From a virus, in IMG/VR virus record IMGVR_UViG_3300046684_000082, positions 1 to 62,446 of that record: DNA of 62,446 bases; one strand, written 5' to 3'. The position numbers and the translations under genes are program-made. Below the pieces are notes generated by a model, which did no database searches, was not told the origin of the DNA, and saw nothing but the letters and a program-made list of their open reading frames with translations. Positions 15,735 to 22,232 of the stretch are shown here, piece after piece (the stretch's first letter is position 1; the number at the start of each line of letters is the position of its first letter).

Positions 15735-16039
15735 ACTATCTCCACCCAGCCATCGCTGCGCTTGTTCGGGAGCGGCTCGATCGTGGCGCCGTCCAGTCGC
15801 TTCGCTACTACATACGCCGTGAGCCAGTCGGGCACGGCCTCATAAAAGTCGCCCTGCACAGACCAGTCGTGGTCCTTGTGGGCTTCGTCGAACTCAGTCG
15901 CGCGGTCCTTGATCCACATGCTGAGTCCTTCGTAGCCGCCGCCTTCGATTTCCTCGATGTCGTACTCGGGGTTCTCGCCGGCCCACAACGCTACCTCGAT
16001 GATCGTCTCGACCTGAAACCAACTATAGGTGGCGCTCAT
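15731..16039 (-). CDS. Unknown small protein
   Basis: A 102-residue acidic protein MSATYSWFQVETIIEVALW..., coupled by 4-bp overlaps to genes on both sides. No recognised domain. Confidence 0.6.
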   Translation of the reverse strand: MSATYSWFQVETIIEVALWAGENPEYDIEEIEGGGYEGLSMWIKDRATEFDEAHKDHDWSVQGDFYEAVPDWLTAYVVAKRLDGATIEPLPNKRSDGWVEIV

Positions 16040-16275
16040 CCCATCCTCCTCGCTACTGCTTCGGCCAGCTGCTGCTCGATGTACTCGATCTGATCAGCCG
16101 GGCAGTTGATGTGGTGCGCTTGGCTAAGAAGCGCCGCCCAGTAGGGCACACTGTCGTAACCCGGGAGCCCGAGCCTTATCTGCCGGCTGTCCAGCTGAAT
16201 CAGCTTCCAGCCGCGGTCCGGCTGATTCAGCAGACTCATCCCACGGGCTATCGAAGACTGCGCGAGCATGCTCAT
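16036..16275 (-). CDS. Unknown small protein
   Basis: A 79-residue protein MSMLAQSSIARGMSLL..., ending with the helix IEQQLAEAVARRMG, similar in design to other small genes in this arm. Overlapped by the 3' part of the 16124-16474 frame. Confidence 0.55.
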   Translation of the reverse strand: MSMLAQSSIARGMSLLNQPDRGWKLIQLDSRQIRLGLPGYDSVPYWAALLSQAHHINCPADQIEYIEQQLAEAVARRMG

Positions 16276-16474
16276 CGTTCAGGTGCCTCGCTTTTTCCAT
16301 ACAGAAGCCCTTCGATCCGAACTCCACGTTCTTGCGCTGCTCGGCGTCGTAGATCGCCCACTCTTTGCCCGTCCAGGGCGTTGGCATGAATCGCACAGGG
16401 TCACCCCATCTCGCGTTGAATTTCTTGTTGGCCTGGCGCTCGATCGGCTTGCGCCTTCTTAGGTACGACGTCAC
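16124..16474 (-). CDS. Unknown protein with long overlap
   Basis: 116 residues from a GTG at 16474 that overlaps the previous stop (GTGA). The N-terminal two thirds (FMPTPWTGKEWAIYDAEQRK) look coding, while the last 50 codons overlap the next gene by 152 bp and look like an out-of-frame extension. The stop may have been lost by drift. Confidence 0.5.
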   Translation of the reverse strand: MTSYLRRRKPIERQANKKFNARWGDPVRFMPTPWTGKEWAIYDAEQRKNVEFGSKGFCMEKARHLNDEHARAVFDSPWDESAESAGPRLEADSAGQPADKARAPGLRQCALLGGAS

Positions 16475-16680
16475 TTCGATTCCATCCTTCGAATAACTCG
16501 GTTGACGATGTCCTGCTTGATCTTGCGGTAGACCATCACCGTGGTGAACGTGCTGATCAGGTTGATGACCACGGATTCGATCTGCACACGCAGCGTGTAG
16601 GGCGGCACGAACATCAGGGCCCACTCTGCCACGCATATGATGACCATCACGATCAGCACGCGCTTCTCAATTTTGTCCAC
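16471..16680 (-). CDS. Small membrane protein
   Basis: A 69-residue protein with two hydrophobic segments: VLIVMVIICVAEWALMFV (residues 8-25) and a weaker VVINLISTFTTVMVY (37-51), then a basic tail. A two-pass inner-membrane topology is likely. It could be an early membrane effector or superinfection-exclusion type protein, but nothing identifies it. Confidence 0.6.
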   Translation of the reverse strand: MDKIEKRVLIVMVIICVAEWALMFVPPYTLRVQIESVVINLISTFTTVMVYRKIKQDIVNRVIRRMESK

Positions 16681-16855
16681 TTCGTATCTCCATCATCTTG
16701 GCAACCGCCCTCGCGATGCCGCCCTCGCACGCGGTGATCAACATCAACGAGTCGGGGCAACTCGTGTCCAGCTGCCGCCGCTTGAGCAACTCCTGCCAGA
16801 AGACCAGGTCGCGCTCGAGCTTTTCGAGTTTCCGCACACGCTCCCAGTCGGTCAT
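16667..16855 (-). CDS. Small helical protein, tandem pair member A
   Basis: A 62-residue protein MTDWERVRKLEKLERDLVFW..., ending AVAKMMEIRSGQN. Its layout (helix, loop with Cys, then a helix ending KMMEIR/EMMETR) matches the gene just upstream, implying duplication. It overlaps its neighbours. Confidence 0.6.
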   Translation of the reverse strand: MTDWERVRKLEKLERDLVFWQELLKRRQLDTSCPDSLMLITACEGGIARAVAKMMEIRSGQN

Positions 16856-17019
16856 CCTCGCGTCTCCATCATCTCGGCGATCCAGTGCGCGATGCGCTCC
16901 TCACACGTCTCGCGGGAAAAGCCGGAGCGATGCCCACGCTCAAGCTGCGCGAGGATGTATTGCCACCGCTTCAGCCGCTCGTTGCATGCCAGCAGATACT
17001 CCGCGTCGTCCTGAACCAT
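16852..17019 (-). CDS. Small helical protein, tandem pair member B
   Basis: A 55-residue protein MVQDDAEYLLACNERLKRW..., ending AHWIAEMMETRG. GGAGG lies 4 nt upstream of the ATG at 17019. A candidate promoter with a GTTAGCA word precedes it. Confidence 0.65.
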   Translation of the reverse strand: MVQDDAEYLLACNERLKRWQYILAQLERGHRSGFSRETCEERIAHWIAEMMETRG

Positions 17020-17040
17020 CGCACCTCCTAACGTGCGCAC

Positions 17041-17062
17041 ATGATACACACAACTTGCTAAC
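17041..17062 (-). promoter_or_regulatory. GTTAGCA-type promoter region
   Basis: On the minus strand GTTAGCA (17062-17056) is followed, 16 nt from its first base, by TATCAT (17046-17041), then the leader and GGAGG of the 17019 gene. The same spacing between GTTAGC and a TATAnn hexamer is seen at 24.9, 27.4 and 42.2 kb. No good -35 hexamer is present. Confidence 0.4.
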
Positions 17063-17171
17063 TAAACCAGCCGTCGATAACGAGCATGATGTGGTGCAGA
17101 TCCCACAGCACGAACAGAAGCAGGGCCAGAACGAACCCGGTGAGCATCGCCCACTGGGTATCGCGCGGCAT
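17058..17171 (-). CDS. 37-residue single-pass membrane peptide
   Basis: Short frame from the ATG at 17171: MPRDTQWAMLTGF, then a hydrophobic stretch (VLALLLFVLW) and DLHHIMLVIDGWFS. Codon use matches the genome. The ATG is the end of a CACATGTCAT word (CACATGTCATG), and no ribosome-binding site is seen. The stop codon overlaps a GTTAGCA word. Confidence 0.5.
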   Translation of the reverse strand: MPRDTQWAMLTGFVLALLLFVLWDLHHIMLVIDGWFS

Positions 17172-17179
17172 GACATGTG
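17170..17179 (-). repeat. CACATGTCAT word, copy 7
   Basis: Exact copy at the start codon of the 37-residue membrane peptide. Confidence 0.8.
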
Positions 17180-17181
17180 TT

Positions 17182-17676
17182 TCACGCAGGTGTTTCACAG
17201 CGAGCCTCCTCGCGGATGTCGGATCTCGTGTCGAACACGGTGCCGTCGGTCCGGATGTTGATGCACAGAGACAGGTTTTCGTTCAGGTCCCATATGTTCT
17301 CGCCGAACGACTTCTCCTCGATGTCCGGGTTTTCTTCGCCCACCCGGATGAACGAGCCGTCTATCAACTGATCTCCTCCATCCTCCTGCGCCGCAGAGAA
17401 GAAGGCCCACAGGTTGTCGTGCATCTGCACATCCAGGTAGCTGGCATACCACTTGATGCCGGTCACAGAGAAAGCGATGGTGATGGTCGGCTCGTCCTCC
17501 CAGTCGCCGGAGGCCTCGACGTAGCGTGCCGCGTCCCGATCACTGATGATGGTCTCCTTCAACGCGTTCTTCAGCGTGTCGTCGTCACCTACCCGGATCT
17601 GCGCGAGCAGTCCCAGCATCGTGTCCTTGGGCCCACGGATCAGGTAGGCCACGTCGCTGCTATATCCCATCTTCAT
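17182..17676 (-). CDS. Unknown protein
   Basis: A 164-residue protein MKMGYSSDVAYLIRGPKD..., with a mixed alpha/beta look, GDWEDEPTITIAFSVTGIKW in the middle and an acidic C-terminal half. It overlaps the upstream gene by 17 bp. No motif is recognised. Confidence 0.65.
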   Translation of the reverse strand: MKMGYSSDVAYLIRGPKDTMLGLLAQIRVGDDDTLKNALKETIISDRDAARYVEASGDWEDEPTITIAFSVTGIKWYASYLDVQMHDNLWAFFSAAQEDGGDQLIDGSFIRVGEENPDIEEKSFGENIWDLNENLSLCINIRTDGTVFDTRSDIREEARCETPA

Positions 17677-17848
17677 TCTCCTTGCGCCGGATGGCTTCGG
17701 TGTAAATGGCGATCCAGTCGTCGGGGTCGCCGGCGCGGTCAGGGTCCATGCGCTCGGCTACGAATCCAGCCAAGCGCTGCGTCAACCGCTCGAGGTTAAA
17801 GAACTGCACGCGATATGCGACTCGGACCTCGAAGTCATCGGAGGTCAC
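17660..17848 (-). CDS. Small unknown protein
   Basis: 62 residues from a GTG at 17848 that overlaps the previous stop as GTGA: VTSDDFEVRVAYRVQF... ending RRKENEDGI. The longer frame to 17956 is an extension into the neighbour. Confidence 0.55.
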   Translation of the reverse strand: MTSDDFEVRVAYRVQFFNLERLTQRLAGFVAERMDPDRAGDPDDWIAIYTEAIRRKENEDGI

Positions 17849-18027
17849 AGCGTGGCTCCATCCTTGGCGGCGGCCTCGCGCGCGGCGTCCTGCTCCAGCT
17901 TCGCCCGCTCGGCACGCACCTCGGCGCGTCGCTTGTCCAGAGCAGGGCTGGCCCACGTGTGGTCAGCCGGCACGTCGTACGGCTTCGTGGCTGTGAAGAT
18001 GGCGCGGATCAGGTTCTTGATTTTCAT
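17845..18027 (-). CDS. Small basic helical protein
   Basis: 60 residues from the ATG at 18027 with GGGAGG upstream: MKIKNLIRAIFTATKPYD..., then a charged helix RRAEVRAERAKLEQDAARE. It overlaps the stop of the upstream gene by 4 bp. Confidence 0.6.
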   Translation of the reverse strand: MKIKNLIRAIFTATKPYDVPADHTWASPALDKRRAEVRAERAKLEQDAAREAAAKDGATL

Positions 18028-18197
18028 TTGACCTCCCAGATGAACGAGGCGTAGCGGTCCTCCACGTTCATGAAGTGCTTCTCGCAGTCCTCGCACACGT
18101 CGGTGATGGCCTGCTGCTTGGCTTCGTCCTCGGTGTCCGCTTCGACATCGACGACGTGCTTGAGCTCCTCGACTACGGTCACTCGGTACTTAGGCAT
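18024..18197 (-). CDS. Small CxxC-containing protein
   Basis: A 57-residue protein, MPKYRVTVVEELKHVVDVEA... with VCEDCEKHF (CxxC) at residues 34-42 and the ending YASFIWEVK. It could bind a metal through Cys/Cys/His. Genome-like codon use and 4-bp coupling to the next gene support it. Confidence 0.65.
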   Translation of the reverse strand: MPKYRVTVVEELKHVVDVEADTEDEAKQQAITDVCEDCEKHFMNVEDRYASFIWEVK

Positions 18198-18208
18198 GGC
18201 GCCCTCGC

Positions 18209-18607
18209 TCAGTTGATGATCGTGTGGTGGATCTTCTCGAGCTTGTTCTGGAACTCGCGGCTCGTGGTCTGACTTGCGGCCAGCATCTGCTTCAGTTCCG
18301 CGTTCGCCTTGCGCTCGGCGGCCAGCATCTTATCCATGCCCTTCATGTCCGCGTCGTATCCACGGAGGCGGGACTCCAGCGAGGCGATGATCTTGCGCTG
18401 GCCCTCGATCGTGGCGTCCTTCGCTGCGTTCGCCTCGCGCAGGTAGTGGGCCACGCGCTTCGTGTCTTCGAGCTCGGCCTGCAGCGTGTCGAACTTGGTG
18501 GGCGCGGCCGGCGCTTCGTCCTTCGGCATGCACTCGTCGCACTCGCACTCCTGGGTGAGGAGGGCGCGAAGGGCTGCGGGGATCGTGTGTACGTAGATGG
18601 TCTTCAT
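18209..18607 (-). CDS. Coiled-coil protein with Cys cluster
   Basis: 132 residues from the ATG at 18607: MKTIYVHTIPAALRALLTQ, then ECECDECM, then a long coiled coil (residues 37-128). A CACATGTCAT word sits 47 nt upstream of the ATG in the 59-bp gap, so this may be the start of a transcription unit. The function is unknown. Confidence 0.65.
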   Translation of the reverse strand: MKTIYVHTIPAALRALLTQECECDECMPKDEAPAAPTKFDTLQAELEDTKRVAHYLREANAAKDATIEGQRKIIASLESRLRGYDADMKGMDKMLAAERKANAELKQMLAASQTTSREFQNKLEKIHHTIIN

Positions 18608-18654
18608 GTTGGTTATCCGTTTACGATTTACTTCAGGTTGGTGTTGTGCGCGGC

Positions 18655-18664
18655 ATGACATGTG
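18655..18664 (-). repeat. CACATGTCAT word, copy 8
   Basis: Exact copy in the 59-bp gap upstream of the 18209-18607 gene; next to CGCGC as in copy 7. Confidence 0.8.
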
Positions 18665-18666
18665 AA

Positions 18667-18858
18667 TCACAGGTCCATGAGTTGCGCGGTGAGCTCGGCG
18701 ATGCGTTGCTCCCAGTACCGGTGGTCAGGATCAAGGGGGCCATCGCAAGCGTTGTGCAGCATGTACTCGGCGTGCATGATGTAGTTGCGCAGGGACGCCA
18801 GCTTGTTCTGCCGATGCACGTCGGCTCGCCACTTGTTGAACCCTTCGAACTCGGTCAC
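18667..18858 (-). CDS. Small unknown protein
   Basis: 63 residues from a GTG at 18858 just after the upstream stop: VTEFEGFNKWRADVHRQN... with a His-containing helical body ending ELTAQLMDL. The start is uncertain. Confidence 0.55.
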   Translation of the reverse strand: MTEFEGFNKWRADVHRQNKLASLRNYIMHAEYMLHNACDGPLDPDHRYWEQRIAELTAQLMDL

Positions 18859-18862
18859 CGCA

Positions 18863-19324
18863 CTACGCTCCCTTCTTGCGCTTCGCCAACTCGCGCTGGT
18901 GTGTGCCGATCCGCTGCGCACACTCGCCACCGATGCTGGCAAGGAACTCAGCCACGATCCTGCGCTGGAACTCATGCAGCGTGACGCCCAGCCCCTCGGC
19001 CGCCAACTCCATGCGCCGCTTGGTGTCGCGGTCGTAGCTGCTGGTCACGGACTCGTAGTCGTGCCCGACTTGCTCTTCCTTCTTGGGTGCGGGCGGGTCG
19101 AACCACTCCACGAGCAGGCGCTTGAACTCGGACGCCTTCGAGCCATGCGGATTCGACAACTTCCAATCCGCCATGTACTCGCTAACATTGCGCCCGGTTC
19201 GTCTAACAAATTCCTCATCGATGGCGGGGTTGATGTGATCGCGGCCGAGCTTCGCCTTGATATCCAGCGCCCATGACTTCGGAATGAAGAAGTTGTGGAC
19301 GTTCTTCAGGACTGTGCGCGCCAT
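18863..19324 (-). CDS. Unknown protein
   Basis: A 153-residue protein from the ATG at 19324, overlapping the upstream stop. MARTVLKNVHNFFIPKSW... is followed by a helical body and a basic end RELAKRKKGA. The segment RDTKRRMELAAEGLGVTLHE could be a ribbon-helix-helix or helix-turn-helix, but this is weak. Confidence 0.6.
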   Translation of the reverse strand: MARTVLKNVHNFFIPKSWALDIKAKLGRDHINPAIDEEFVRRTGRNVSEYMADWKLSNPHGSKASEFKRLLVEWFDPPAPKKEEQVGHDYESVTSSYDRDTKRRMELAAEGLGVTLHEFQRRIVAEFLASIGGECAQRIGTHQRELAKRKKGA

Positions 19325-19602
19325 CAATGAAAGCCCTCCAAGGCGAGGTAACGCTTTTCCTGCGCCAGCTGCTCGGCTGCTTCGTGGCGCTCAGCCCGAG
19401 TCAGGTAGCTGTGCTCGCGGATGAACTGGCAATCGTTGCGCAACTCATGCGAGTCCTGCACCCACGTCGAATCGTTCGAAGGGTGCGCCACGCAGTAGGC
19501 GTAGTCCTCGGCATACTCGGTGGACTTCGCTGCTTCGACCAGCGTGATCGTGGTGAGACAGCCGAGCGCAAGTGCTACGCCAGTTAGGTACTTGATAATC
19601 AT
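19324..19602 (-). CDS. Secreted or membrane-anchored small protein
   Basis: 92 residues from the ATG at 19602: MIIKYLTGVALALGCLTTIT is a signal-type hydrophobic N-terminus, followed by a polar Cys-containing domain (YAYCVAHPSN, LRNDCQF) and a helical end. Two Cys could form a periplasmic disulphide. It is the first gene after the 0.7-kb non-coding island. A CACATGTCAT word lies 17-26 nt upstream of its start. Confidence 0.65.
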   Translation of the reverse strand: MIIKYLTGVALALGCLTTITLVEAAKSTEYAEDYAYCVAHPSNDSTWVQDSHELRNDCQFIREHSYLTRAERHEAAEQLAQEKRYLALEGFH

Positions 19603-19619
19603 GGGTGCTCCACGGACGA

Positions 19620-19629
19620 ATGACATGTG
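19620..19629 (-). repeat. CACATGTCAT word, copy 9
   Basis: Exact copy just upstream of the secreted-type protein gene (start 19602). Confidence 0.8.
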
Positions 19630-20221
19630 GCCGCCTTGTTCGGGCGGGCTTGTTGACAAGTTGTACAGCGTTGCGGAACTTAGATACGAGGAAATAAGTT
19701 AGCAAGTGATGCGCAACTTACTTTGTGGGCTTCGTGCCCTCGGGCCGTGACCAACGAGGGAATCATGCTAACAGTAATCTGCCTTGATCGCACGAATATG
19801 TACTTTCAGACGTTGGTTTCTGCTAACACCTGCGAGCTGAACGCCGCGTGGCTCGGTGGCTTTGTCGGCTTATATACTAGGTCGCTCGGTTATTGATACA
19901 TACCGAAAGGACCGAGTCGTCCTATACGTGAATTCCACGTGTGTATATCCGCAAAAAATATTGAGCCACGAAGCCAGCCTCGCACACGAGGATATCCTTT
20001 TTATATATATTAATAATTCAACTAGCTAATATATAAATAGGAAAGAGCCTTGCGTGGCGTGGCTTTCAGGTCGCACGTCGACACTAAACTTGTGCGAACA
20101 TACCTCAGATTCACGCAAGCTAGTCAGAAACCTGCGAGCATGGTTAGCACGTGGCATTCTGTCTACCTACAGGTAGACGAGGATAGTGCGGGATGAGAAT
20201 GACTCTCAACAAAGTTACCCA

Positions 20222-20254
20222 AAAGTTTAACTATCGGGGCGATAGCTAAACTTT
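20222..20254 (-). terminator. Strong terminator after the first leftward gene
   Basis: AAAGTTTAACTATCG and CGATAGCTAAACTTT form a 15-bp stem (one wobble) with a 3-nt loop. On the minus strand it is followed by TTTTGGG. It lies 63 bp past the stop of the 20317-20883 gene, isolating that gene from the arm downstream. Confidence 0.7.
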
Positions 20255-20316
20255 ATCGACTTTAAGTTACACACCAGTGCCCAACTCATTAAGTTAGGCA
20301 CGGATTTATAACTTAG

Positions 20317-20883
20317 TTACGCAGCCTTCAGTTGCGGCAACTCGACTTCACCCGCCAACTTGGCTTCAAGCTCCTTGATGCGTTCCTGCATGGCTTCGAC
20401 CATGAAGACCTTGGTGAGCATATCGTTCAGAGCGGCCGCGCCCAATTCGTCCTTCTCGGCCATGCGCTTGATCGACGAGCGCACCGCATCCTTGGCACGG
20501 TCGAGCGCCGTCCCTTGGAGTTCCTTGTCAGCCTTCACCTTCACGTCCTTCAATTCGACTTGGACGACGGGCGTGGTGGCAGCGCGACCGAATGCCTTAC
20601 CTTGGTTGGCGGTTGCCGTGAGTTGCGCAACTATGTACATCTTGACGGACGAAGTGGGCGCAACCACGTCGAGCCCGCACCCCTTGAACCACGTTGCGAG
20701 CGGCTTTTTCCAGTACGCGGGAAGACGGTTCAACATCGTTGCTGCGGGTTCGAAGTTCTGGTTTGAGTAAGCCGACTTCACCGCATACTCACCCAGTTCA
20801 CGCAACGTTTCAGCTGCGGCTTCACCACGATTCGCCAATGCGTTGAGGGTCTTGACGAACGTGGATGCAGTTACCTTTGCCAT
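20317..20883 (-). CDS. First leftward gene, unknown (candidate immediate-early or lysogenic gene)
   Basis: 188 residues from the ATG at 20883 (MAKVTASTFVKTLNALANRG), with GGAG 6 nt upstream. Helical and basic, with TTPVVQVELKDVKVKADKEL in the middle and a coiled-coil end (MQERIKELEAKLAGEVEL). It is flanked by its own operator-like palindrome and promoter on one side and a strong terminator on the other, so it is an independent transcription unit at the divergent point. No clear DNA-binding motif was found. It could be a regulator, but this is inference from position. Confidence 0.75.
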   Translation of the reverse strand: MAKVTASTFVKTLNALANRGEAAAETLRELGEYAVKSAYSNQNFEPAATMLNRLPAYWKKPLATWFKGCGLDVVAPTSSVKMYIVAQLTATANQGKAFGRAATTPVVQVELKDVKVKADKELQGTALDRAKDAVRSSIKRMAEKDELGAAALNDMLTKVFMVEAMQERIKELEAKLAGEVELPQLKAA

Positions 20884-20918
20884 TTGAGACTCCAATCAGT
20901 TAGTGAGTTATGAGCATG

Positions 20919-20947
20919 ATTAAGTACACAATTTGATGTGCACTTAA
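20919..20947 (-). promoter_or_regulatory. Promoter with overlapping palindromic operator
   Basis: TTAAGTACACA (20920-20930) and TGTGCACTTAA (20937-20947) form an 11-bp inverted repeat with one mismatch and a 6-bp spacer. On the minus strand its arms provide TTAAGT (-35-like, 20947-20942) and CTTAAT (-10-like, 20924-20919), 17 bp apart, 36 bp before the 20883 start. This arrangement is typical of a repressor-controlled promoter. Confidence 0.55.
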
Positions 20948-21402
20948 AGATGCCCCGCGTCAGGGTCCAACCAAAACGCGGAACACTTGATTGTTAGATA
21001 AGTAAGTTTGTCGCGCTAGCAGCGTGGTTTGAGTGGTGTAACGTTGCGGTGGATGCGGCATTCCGGATCAGCCTTTGCGCGCTTCACTCCCGTACCACTA
21101 AACGCATGGCCGGCCGTCTGGAGCGCACGGTACTGGCGGATGTTTCGCCCGCTAGGTCACTAAACAATCTCAGACTTGTAAGTCGTGCAACGTCGCACTA
21201 CTTACCCGTTACTGAGGGTAGACCCAGTCATTACCTGCTAGCACTTTGTTAAAGATCATCGGCCTTGCCACCCGAGTGGCGCCGTTACCTGCTAACAGGG
21301 TTCGCGCTTTAGTCGCGCTGCCACCCTGCTTACTGCGTTACTGCTGTCCTACATACATGGTTTCCGCTTTAATCCTTGTGTATTAAGCGCTTACTTACTA
21401 CG

Positions 21403-21429
21403 CCCGCCCGGCCCCCCACCCACCCCCCC
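21403..21429 (-). other. G-quadruplex-forming tract (minus strand)
   Basis: Plus strand C-runs CCC-G-CCC-GG-CCCCCC-A-CCC-A-CCCCCCC: five runs of at least three within 27 bp, giving a G-quadruplex motif with 1-2 nt loops on the minus strand. It stands in the divergent control region. Confidence 0.6.
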
Positions 21430-21531
21430 GGCTGGACCACTGGGGGACTAGGGGCCCCCCTCTTTACGTATTTCATGTAGAGCAAGGGTCATTTTTCACC
21501 CCTACATACATTCGACATACCTTAATACCTC

Positions 21532-21560
21532 TTCACATACTTCGATTGTATTGCTAACAT
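21532..21560 (+). promoter_or_regulatory. Candidate rightward promoter for tRNA and late operon
   Basis: TTCACA (21532-21537), a 17-nt spacer, TAACAT (21555-21560). The -10 overlaps a TGCTAAC word (21552-21558), so a protein bound there would block it. It is the best sigma70-like site upstream of the tRNA and the structural genes. Confidence 0.45.
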
Positions 21561-21715
21561 ACGTATGCGGAATGTGTCACCGGCGATGCACCTGACCTCA
21601 AAAGTGTTCGCGTGCCGAGGGGTCGGACTTCATACCGAGGTAAGCGGGGCCGGCCTCGTAATCGCCGGAACGGCCCCAGTCCGTCAGGCCCACGTAACGG
21701 GCCACCCGAGTCAAG

Positions 21716-21791
21716 TGCACGAAACGCACATAGGTGTGCGGCCGGACTGTTAATCCGTGTGAGCCTGGTTCGATCCCAGGTCGTGCAGCCA
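21716..21791 (+). tRNA. tRNA-Asn (anticodon GTT)
   Basis: 76 nt that fold as a cloverleaf: acceptor TGCACGA/TCGTGCA with G and encoded CCA; D-stem CGCA/TGCG; anticodon arm CCGGA-CTGTTAA-TCCGT (anticodon GTT, one mismatch at the base of the stem); variable GTGAG; T-arm CCTGG-TTCGATC-CCAGG. It probably supplies Asn-tRNA for AAC/AAT codons, which are common in the structural genes. Phage tRNA genes can also serve as attachment sites, but no integrase is present. Confidence 0.93.
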
Positions 21792-21895
21792 GATCCATGT
21801 TGTCTCCTCGTAGCACCTTGTGCACGAAGTCGGCCTAGCGCGCCGGCTTTAAACGAACCCCGCCCCCAGGGACGTCGTGCAGTTTTTTGCTTCTT

Positions 21896-21969
21896 CTGTT
21901 CTGGAATCTGCGGGTTCCCCAGCCCGAAGGTGGTGCCCCCACCTTGTTGGTCGCCAGATTCCAGAACAG
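21896..21969 (+). other. Long hairpin 1 in the late-operon leader
   Basis: CTGTTCTGGAATCTG (21896-21910) pairs perfectly with CAGATTCCAGAACAG (21955-21969). The loop holds a second perfect hairpin, AAGGTGG-TGCCC-CCACCTT (21927-21945). This is too long and perfect for chance. It could be a structured leader RNA, an RNase III site, or a cruciform used in replication. Confidence 0.7.
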
Positions 21970-22031
21970 AGGGTGCATGAGACGCGTTAGCGACTCGCTC
22001 GTCTGGGCAGACCTGAAAACCTGCACCCTCT
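21968..22031 (+). other. Long hairpin 2 in the late-operon leader
   Basis: AGAGGGTGCA (21968-21977) pairs with TGCACCCTCT (22022-22031), 10 bp. Inside are AGACG/CGTCT and GTCT-GGGC-AGAC helices. The left arm overlaps the last two bases of hairpin 1, so the two are stacked or compete. The helix ends 17 nt before the first ATG of the rightward operon. Confidence 0.6.
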
Positions 22032-22048
22032 AACAAACACGGAAGAAC

Positions 22049-22210
22049 ATGACCGTTCAGGAACTGGTAGCGAAGCTGCAAACGATGGACCCGTCAGAGA
22101 CTGTTTATGCGCACTGCAATTTTGAGGAGAAGGTTGAAGGGCTCGACTCCCATTTCTTCGAGATTAGTGCTGTAGCAGACATGGGTCGCGTTGTCCTTTT
22201 CGAGAACTAA
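22049..22210 (+). CDS. First gene of the rightward operon, unknown
   Basis: A 53-residue protein MTVQELVAKLQTMDPSETVY... ending RVVLFEN. GGAAG lies 4 nt upstream. The N-terminal MTVQELVAKLQ resembles small phage proteins that begin with a helix-loop for oligomerisation. Genome-like codon use supports it. Confidence 0.65.
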   Translation: MTVQELVAKLQTMDPSETVYAHCNFEEKVEGLDSHFFEISAVADMGRVVLFEN

Positions 22211-22232
22211 ATTGACCCAACACGAGGACCTC

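Larger units (their letters stand above)
19603..20316. other. Non-coding island with AT-rich core (possible second origin or control region)
   Basis: 714 bp without a convincing gene. It holds one CACATGTCAT word, GTTAGCA words at 19698, 19766 (reverse), 19821 (reverse) and 20143, the palindrome ACGTG-AATTC-CACGT near 19927, an AT-rich block (19990-20045) flanked by inverted AGCCACG (19964) and CGTGGCT (20058), a GTCTACC/GGTAGAC hairpin at 20161, and the terminator at 20222. It looks like a replication or transcription control region; no direct repeats typical of iterons were seen. Confidence 0.5.
20948..21715. other. Divergent non-coding region
   Basis: No convincing protein gene. Contents: a C-rich tract at 21403-21429, the palindrome GGGGCCCC at 21451, TGCTAAC words at 21290 and 21552, repeated ACATAC words (21350, 21513, 21535, 21557), a rightward promoter candidate at 21532-21560, and a GGGGCCG ... 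CGGCCCC stem (about 21647-21676) just before the tRNA. Confidence 0.55.

Noticed and set aside
21049-21252. 67-codon plus-strand frame in the divergent region
   Set aside because: No ribosome-binding site, random-looking composition, many rare codons.
21598-21720. Small minus-strand frame ending near 21598 (segment VGLTDWGRSGDYEAG)
   Set aside because: Protein-like composition, but the only start is a GTG overlapping the tRNA on the other strand, and no ribosome-binding site is seen.
21650-21800. Phage attachment site in the tRNA gene
   Set aside because: No integrase or excisionase in the circle and no repeat of the tRNA 3' end noticed elsewhere.
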